Shown here one piece after another: positions 59,407 to 64,000 of a DNA stretch of 64,000 nucleotides. Numbering within the stretch: position 1 is the first letter of the stretch; the number at the start of each line of letters is the position of its first letter. The notes under the pieces were generated by a model. It saw nothing but the letters and a program-made list of their open reading frames with translations. It had not been told where the DNA came from and did not search any database. The stretch is taken from positions 24,804,874-24,868,873 of the forward strand of contig CM060195.1 in assembly GCA_030549335.1 (NCBI GenBank). Direction: 5' to 3'. A program made the translations under genes and the position numbers. The stretch comes from Pontederia crassipes (lineage: Eukaryota; Streptophyta; Magnoliopsida; Commelinales; Pontederiaceae).

Positions 59407-60815
59407 TCACTGTTTAGATTCGGCACATGTGATGACATCCCTATAAGAGAACGGCTCCAGGGACTTCACCTCTTTAGCTACTTGCAGTGCATAAGCAATC
59501 ATGTCCTCGAAGCCATATCGCTTAGGAGGACCAACTTCTCTACGAGGACGTCTGACAATAATTGACTCCTCTTCGGGTTGCTCATCAGATTCTTCATATT
59601 CTGGTTTTTCTTCTTGATGTGATCCTTCAGCATCATCCCCAGTTGGAGTGATTTTAACATCCACCTATTTACTGATACTCTCTTCAGCCTCCACCTTCAA
59701 CTGAAGTATTGATGCTTCATCAAAGGTCATGCTTCTGCTGTGGATGACTTTGTGTTCTGAAGGAGACCAGATTATGTAGCCCTTCACTCCTACACCATAT
59801 CCCATGAACGGCTCTTTGGCTCTTGGCTCCAACTTCTCTTCACTGACGTGATAGTATGCTGGACAACAAAAAACTTTTAGACTAATATAATTAGCAGGAT
59901 TTCCTGACCATACCTCAGTTGGAGTCTTGAGATCAATTGCAGTCGTCGGACTTCGATTAACCAAGTAGTAAGCTTCAGCCCAGAATGTCCTATTCAGGTT
60001 AGCGTTAGAGAGCATGCACCTTGTTCATTCGTTCTGCAACTCCATTCTGCTGTGGAGTATGACTGTGTGATGCTTGACAATGTCTCCATCTTTGCAGAAC
60101 TGATCGAATTCAGTAGAACATAGCTCCAAACCATTATCAGTGCGAATGCACTTCACTTTCTTCGACGTCTGAGTTTTCACCAAAACCTTCCACTGCTTGA
60201 AGACATTGAAGGACTCACTCTTTGTGTTTCATCATGAATACTCAAGTCATCCTCGAGTAGTCATAAATCACGGACATGAAGTACCTAGCACCTCCTAATG
60301 ATAGAACACGAGAAGGACCCCAACAATTAGCGTAGATGTAGTCAAGTATCGCATTCGTCCTGTGCATTGCTTTGCCAAATTGAGACCTTCGTTATTTGCC
60401 AAACACGCAGTACTTGCAGAAGTTGATTTCAGATATCTTCTTGTCTCCCAGAAGACCTCGCTTGCTGAGAATATTTCTGATTCATATGCCCAAGCCGCAT
60501 GTGCCACAGCCTGAATCTTTCTGATTCGGATGAACTAGCCACTGCAACAACGTTAGAGACTGTCTTGTCTTGCAATATATACAAGGACTTCTGTCTGACT
60601 CCCTTCATAACCGTAGCATCACCTTTCATGACCGTGAGAATGCCTCCAGCAGCATTGATCTGACACCCTTTAGAATCGAGGACTCCAAGTGATATCAAAT
60701 TCTTCTTCAGTTGCGAAACATGACAGACATCTGTCAGCGTCCTCACAAGATTGTCATGAGTTCTGATCTGCACAGAACCGATCCCAACTATCTGACAGGC
60801 TGCATCTTTGCCCAT
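59407..60815 (-). pseudogene. Integrase of element E
   Basis: GAG-pre-integrase segment FRLWHMRLGHMNQK near 60525-60485, then a broken core (about 60400-60010) and the C-terminal part 60015-59665 (RTFWAEAYYLVNRSP, then LKVFCCPAYYHV) and an acidic linker to 59407. Several frameshifts separate the core motifs. Confidence 0.83.
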
Positions 60816-61690
60816 GATGGCGTTTTCGTCATCAGTCTTCTGATAAGTTGAGAATCACTCTTTATTCGAAGTCATATGATAGGAACATCCCGAATCTAGA
60901 ACCCAATTATCCTTCAGACATCCTTGATCAGAAGCAGTCAGAATCAAATCATCTTCGGAATTCCCAGTTTCATGTGCCACCACAACGACATGGGCTTTCT
61001 TCTTCTTCGGGCAATCCTTCTTCCAATGACCTGGTTCCTTGTAGTAATTACAGATGTCCTTCGCAGTGATTTTCTTCTTCTTGGACTTGGATTTCTTCGA
61101 ATTTGAGGACTTTCCCTTCTCCACGATTGGTATCAAACCCGCGGCCTGAGTCTCTACAGAATTTCCAGATGCCTTATGCCGAAGTTCACAAGTATGGAGA
61201 CTTGATCTTACTTCTTCCAAACTTATAGTTTCCTTCCCGATAATCATTGACTGAACGAAATTCTCATATGATGGAGGAAGTGAAACTAATAGAATTGCAT
61301 GCGGAGAGAGAACAGACGTTGCTTCAACAACAACTTGTTGGTGTGAGACTTCGTCATATACACTCTCAAGTCTCAACCATAGACCGGCCGCCTTTTCTTC
61401 ATCTGCGACCTCGATTATCACATCATCCGTCAGACACAATAGAATCATCGAGTGCGCCTTCTCCTCTTGTGTCGCCAAAGTTGCGAGGTCGATCTCCTTT
61501 TATTTGCCCTTCGAGTCTTCCTCCTTTGGTTTGTTCTTCGACATGTTTGAGAGCGACACCCAGACTCCTTGTTGCTTTAAAAGCGCCCACATCTTCATCT
61601 GCCACAACCCGAAACTATTCTTGCCGTTGAACTTTTTCACGCTCACGTTATGTGACGTCATTTTCCTGCTGATCGAGAATCGCTGACAAA
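60816..61690 (-). pseudogene. gag and protease of element E
   Basis: Read leftward: a gag start near 61670-61480 (about two frames), then 61478-60855 with a gag core (LLVSLPPSYENFVQSMI), a lysine-rich linker, a zinc knuckle CNYYKEPGHWKKDC whose second cysteine is tyrosine, and the protease start WVLDSGCSYHMTSNKE. A stop follows the protease motif. Confidence 0.86.
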
Positions 61691-61697
61691 TCCTAAG

Positions 61698-61709
61698 ACT
61701 CTGATATCA
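61698..61709 (-). other. Primer binding site, element E
   Basis: On the - strand TGATATCAGAGT, three bases inside the LTR, matches TGGTATCAGAGC at 10 of 12 positions. Confidence 0.8.
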
Positions 61710-61712
61710 GTT

Positions 61713-62121
61713 TGATACAAAAAGAGGGAGAGAGGGATCGCACGAAACACAGAAGAACGCGAAGAGGAAAAACGGCGGCGACTCTTTATTATGAAAAAAT
61801 GATGATTACAAGGATGAGTCTCTGTCTAGACTCCTAGGGAGTTTATATAGGCACTGCCTTTGACAGATTACATACGGATTGAGACTCTAAATAAATTCAC
61901 TGAAAATAGGACACCTCTCTCGTGATAAGAAAATAAATTAAATCTGAATCACATACAGAATACCCCAAAAAGTTTCGCGCAGGGGCTTCACCCCCTTGCA
62001 ACCCCCGCAGGGGATCCCTTGGATCCCCCCTTGACCTCCCACAGACTCACTGATCGGGCAGCGAGACCTCCGTAGGAGAATTTTGTTGAAGCGTCTGATT
62101 ACGTAGGGTGACCAATTGGGT
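61713..62121 (-). repeat. 5' LTR of element E
   Basis: Matches 57403-57829 with scattered changes. The inner end reads TGATACAAAAAG. The outer terminus near 62121 is decayed (the CA expected on the + strand is not visible). TATA box on the - strand at 61841-61850. Confidence 0.83.
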
Positions 62122-62193
62122 GTTAAGGAAAGTTAATCACTGAACCAACTATGATGTATAAAATTTAATCACATAAAAAAGGGTTTAATTCAT

Positions 62194-62219
62194 ATGCTAC
62201 CAACTTAAGTTGGTAGCAT
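62194..62219. repeat. Perfect 26-bp palindrome
   Basis: ATGCTACCAACTT is followed directly by its exact inverse, and a third ATGCTACCA follows at once at 62220. No spacer separates the arms. Confidence 0.95.
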
Positions 62220-62334
62220 GATGCTACCATCATCTGAGCCACCCGATCCTTCATCCATCGTGTACATTCGCTTATCTGTCTCGGCCATCCGATCCTTGAT
62301 CGACGACCGAGATTAAGTTTTTTTTCCTTTTTCA

Positions 62335-63090
62335 ATGACCTCGGGGCAGCCTTTCCCCTCTCCTCTCTCTCTTCTTCTTCGTCCAAATCGCGACCTCCGC
62401 CGCTCACCGCCGCGCTGCGCGATCGTGCCTCCGCCGCTCTCTCGCCCCGTCGCCTTCCGCCGTCTCACCGAGATCGAGACCAAGATCGGCCACATTCGAC
62501 GCGCGATCTGGCCAGATCTACGGTCATCTTCGACGGGACGAGATCTGGTGGCTTCTCCGACTAGATCTGCGCCCCGTCGTTTCTCTCGCCCCGCCAGCAC
62601 CGCTCTCTCGCCCCCCTCCGCCGCTCTCTCACTCCGCCGCCGCAGCTCTCTCGCCCCGCCGCTACCGCTCTCTCACCCCCCTCCACCGCTCTCTCGCTCC
62701 CCTCCACCGCTCTCTCGCTCCGCCGCCGCCGTTCTCTCGCTCCGCCGCAGCCGTTCTCTCGCCCCGCCACCGACGTTCTCTCCCCCCGCCGCCGCCGTTC
62801 TCTCCCCCCGCCGCTGCCGCTCTATCGCCCCGCCGCCGCTCTCTCGCCCTGCCGCCGCCGTTCTCTCGCGCCGCCATTTTCTCGCTCCGTCGCCGCCTTT
62901 TTCTCATCCCGCCGCCGTCATCCTCTCGCTCCCACTCGCCGTGACCTCCGCCTCTCCCACTCGCCCACTCGCAGCCGTCGCACGAGGATTGTGCGGCCGC
63001 CCGACAACCCTCGCCGACCAAAGTAATCGAAGACAGCTATATGAGATTACTGAATTTTTTAATTCGATTTACAATTTGGAGTTGTAACTT
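62335..63090. repeat. GC-rich minisatellite tract (CTCTCTCGCCCCGCCGCC-type units)
   Basis: From about 62570 to 62900 short units built of TCTCTCGC and CGCCGCC repeat every 18-27 bp. A 250-codon frame (62335-63087, +) and frames of up to 119 codons on the - strand pass through, all of Ser/Pro/Arg or Gly/Arg/Glu composition dictated by the repeat. I cannot support a protein. The segment before 62570 (CCTCCGCCGCTCTCTCGCC and AGATCTGGTGGCTTC-like text) may be a gene leader or transposon part. Confidence 0.6.
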
Positions 63091-64000
63091 GATTGTAATT
63101 TGGGTTTAATACCATGTACGATATGAGTAGATTACAATTTTTTTTTGAGTTGTAATTTGATGTACATATGTTGATGACTTTGTGTAAGAATTTATTTAAT
63201 GTGTAAGAATTTTTTTGAAAGGCCTCGCGCTGAGCTTGCGCACGAGGGGTTTTTCTTGTGTAATGTAATGTCGGAGTCGACAATTTGTATGCACTTGCAC
63301 TTTGCACTTTCATCAAAATGTTCTTATTGTGTAACGTTGAGACTATTGCATGAAGTTTTCTCAAAACGAAATTCACCTTTATGTTAGAATTAAAGAGGAT
63401 TGGCTATATGTTCGAATTCAACGAAGCTAAGTACGTTCGAAAGCGAGATAAGATTCATCGCAGCTAAGTACGATCGAAAGCGAGAATGTTAGAAAGATAC
63501 GAATGAATATGTGACAAGCTTCTTATGAGCTCGACGTTGTTCCGAGGGTTATGTCCGAGGGTTATGGATTATGAGCTCGTCATTCCGAGAATGTGATAAG
63601 GTTATGAGCTCGTCGTTCCGAGAATGTAATACAAATGACAGACATGTAAAAGTGTACCAGATCCACACAAGCTTAACTAATCTACAACATGGATTAAAAC
63701 AAAAAATTTACAGGATGAAGAATTAACGTAGATTAACAAAAAATTAGCTCGGCGGCGGGGGAGCGCGCTCAGTGGCGGTGAGCGATCTCCTCGCGTCGTT
63801 GGTCGATATCGGCGGCGACGGGTCGCGAGCTCGGCGTCCCTCGGTATGACGTTGGCGGCGGCGAGTGGAGTAGGTGGCGGGGGCTTCGAGGGCGAGATTG
63901 ACTGTCGAGGGCGCCGGTCGTCGGGCGAGGTCGAGGGTCGCGGGGCAGGCGAGAGCGGCGGTGGTGGGCGACGTTGTTCCGAGGGTTATGTCCGAGGGTT
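63091..64000. other. Non-coding sequence with short direct repeats, GC-rich at the end
   Basis: AGCTAAGTACGxTCGAAAGCGAGA occurs twice near 63424 and 63462. TTATGAGCTCGTCxTTCCGAGA occurs twice near 63568 and 63603. A 32-bp sequence at 63532-63563 (CGACGTTGTTCCGAGGGTTA and following) returns at 63969-64000. From 63740 the sequence is GC-rich with GGCGGCG words. No gene is supported. Confidence 0.55.

Larger units (their letters stand above)
57403..62121 (-). mobile_element. Tork/Tnt1-like Ty1/copia retrotransposon E, antisense, defective
   Basis: LTRs of about 430 and 410 bp flank, on the - strand, gag, protease, integrase, reverse transcriptase and RNase H. GTTAA (57398-57402) recurs at 62122-62126 as a probable target duplication. 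The compact size (4.7 kb), short LTRs and protein style (TPSGANVHL, PHGKFQHCLDLI) fit Tork/Tnt1. All domains are present but the frame is broken several times. Confidence 0.9.

Noticed and set aside
62335-63087. A 250-codon frame as a host gene
   Set aside because: Composition is dictated by a minisatellite, long frames exist on the opposite strand too, and no domain is recognisable.

Overview
This is a gene-poor, repeat-dense stretch of a flowering-plant nuclear genome. The evidence is LTR retrotransposons of the plant chromovirus and Sirevirus types, CACTA and hAT-type DNA elements, a plant F-box gene and an intron-containing plant GH10 xylanase gene. GC-rich third positions in the F-box gene and the Sirevirus content suggest a non-grass monocot, but this is a weak inference. 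I recognise only two host genes in 64 kb; nearly everything else is transposon in various states of decay.

Layout. 840-9842: Ty3/gypsy chromovirus (Del/Tekay-like) on the + strand, both LTRs present, target duplication GAGAG, coding region broken. 10057-10580: short CACTA-ended element. About 10974-13622: candidate decayed composite element holding a 501-bp hAT-type MITE (11864-12364) and a GC-rich segment. 14058-16885: CACTA element with ATT target duplication. 17400-19350: Sirevirus-like relic on the - strand. 20915-22024: intact F-box gene with a probable intron in its 5' leader. 23023-25150: retrotransposon debris (an LTR piece and a - strand copia gag-to-integrase relic). 25576-34815: second Ty3 chromovirus on the - strand with two LTRs of unequal length. 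36040-39318: eight-exon GH10 xylanase gene, complete except for one nonsense codon, with a MITE-like insertion in intron 3. 39774-42098: CACTA element with GTT target duplication, built mostly of tandem repeats. 42300-45960: LTR and gag relics. 46482-55694: nearly full Sirevirus (Ty1/copia) on the + strand with target duplication TATAT, an extra ORF after pol and repeated polypurine tracts. 56451-57340: unexplained GC-rich segment. 57403-62121: Tork/Tnt1-like copia element on the - strand, probable target duplication GTTAA. 62122-64000: palindrome, GC-rich minisatellite and short direct repeats.

How the parts relate. The two host genes look independent: a candidate SCF ubiquitin-ligase adaptor and a cell-wall hydrolase. 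The transposons inserted separately, as shown by distinct flanking duplications. All four full-length LTR elements keep paired LTRs and an initiator-Met-tRNA-type primer site, yet each has broken reading frames, so none looks autonomous. The most unusual pattern is that clusters of a GGTCGACC-type palindrome occur in LTRs of both a Ty3 chromovirus and a Ty1 Sirevirus, which are not close relatives. I found no tRNA, rRNA, CRISPR or prokaryote-like system. All alignments here were made by eye.
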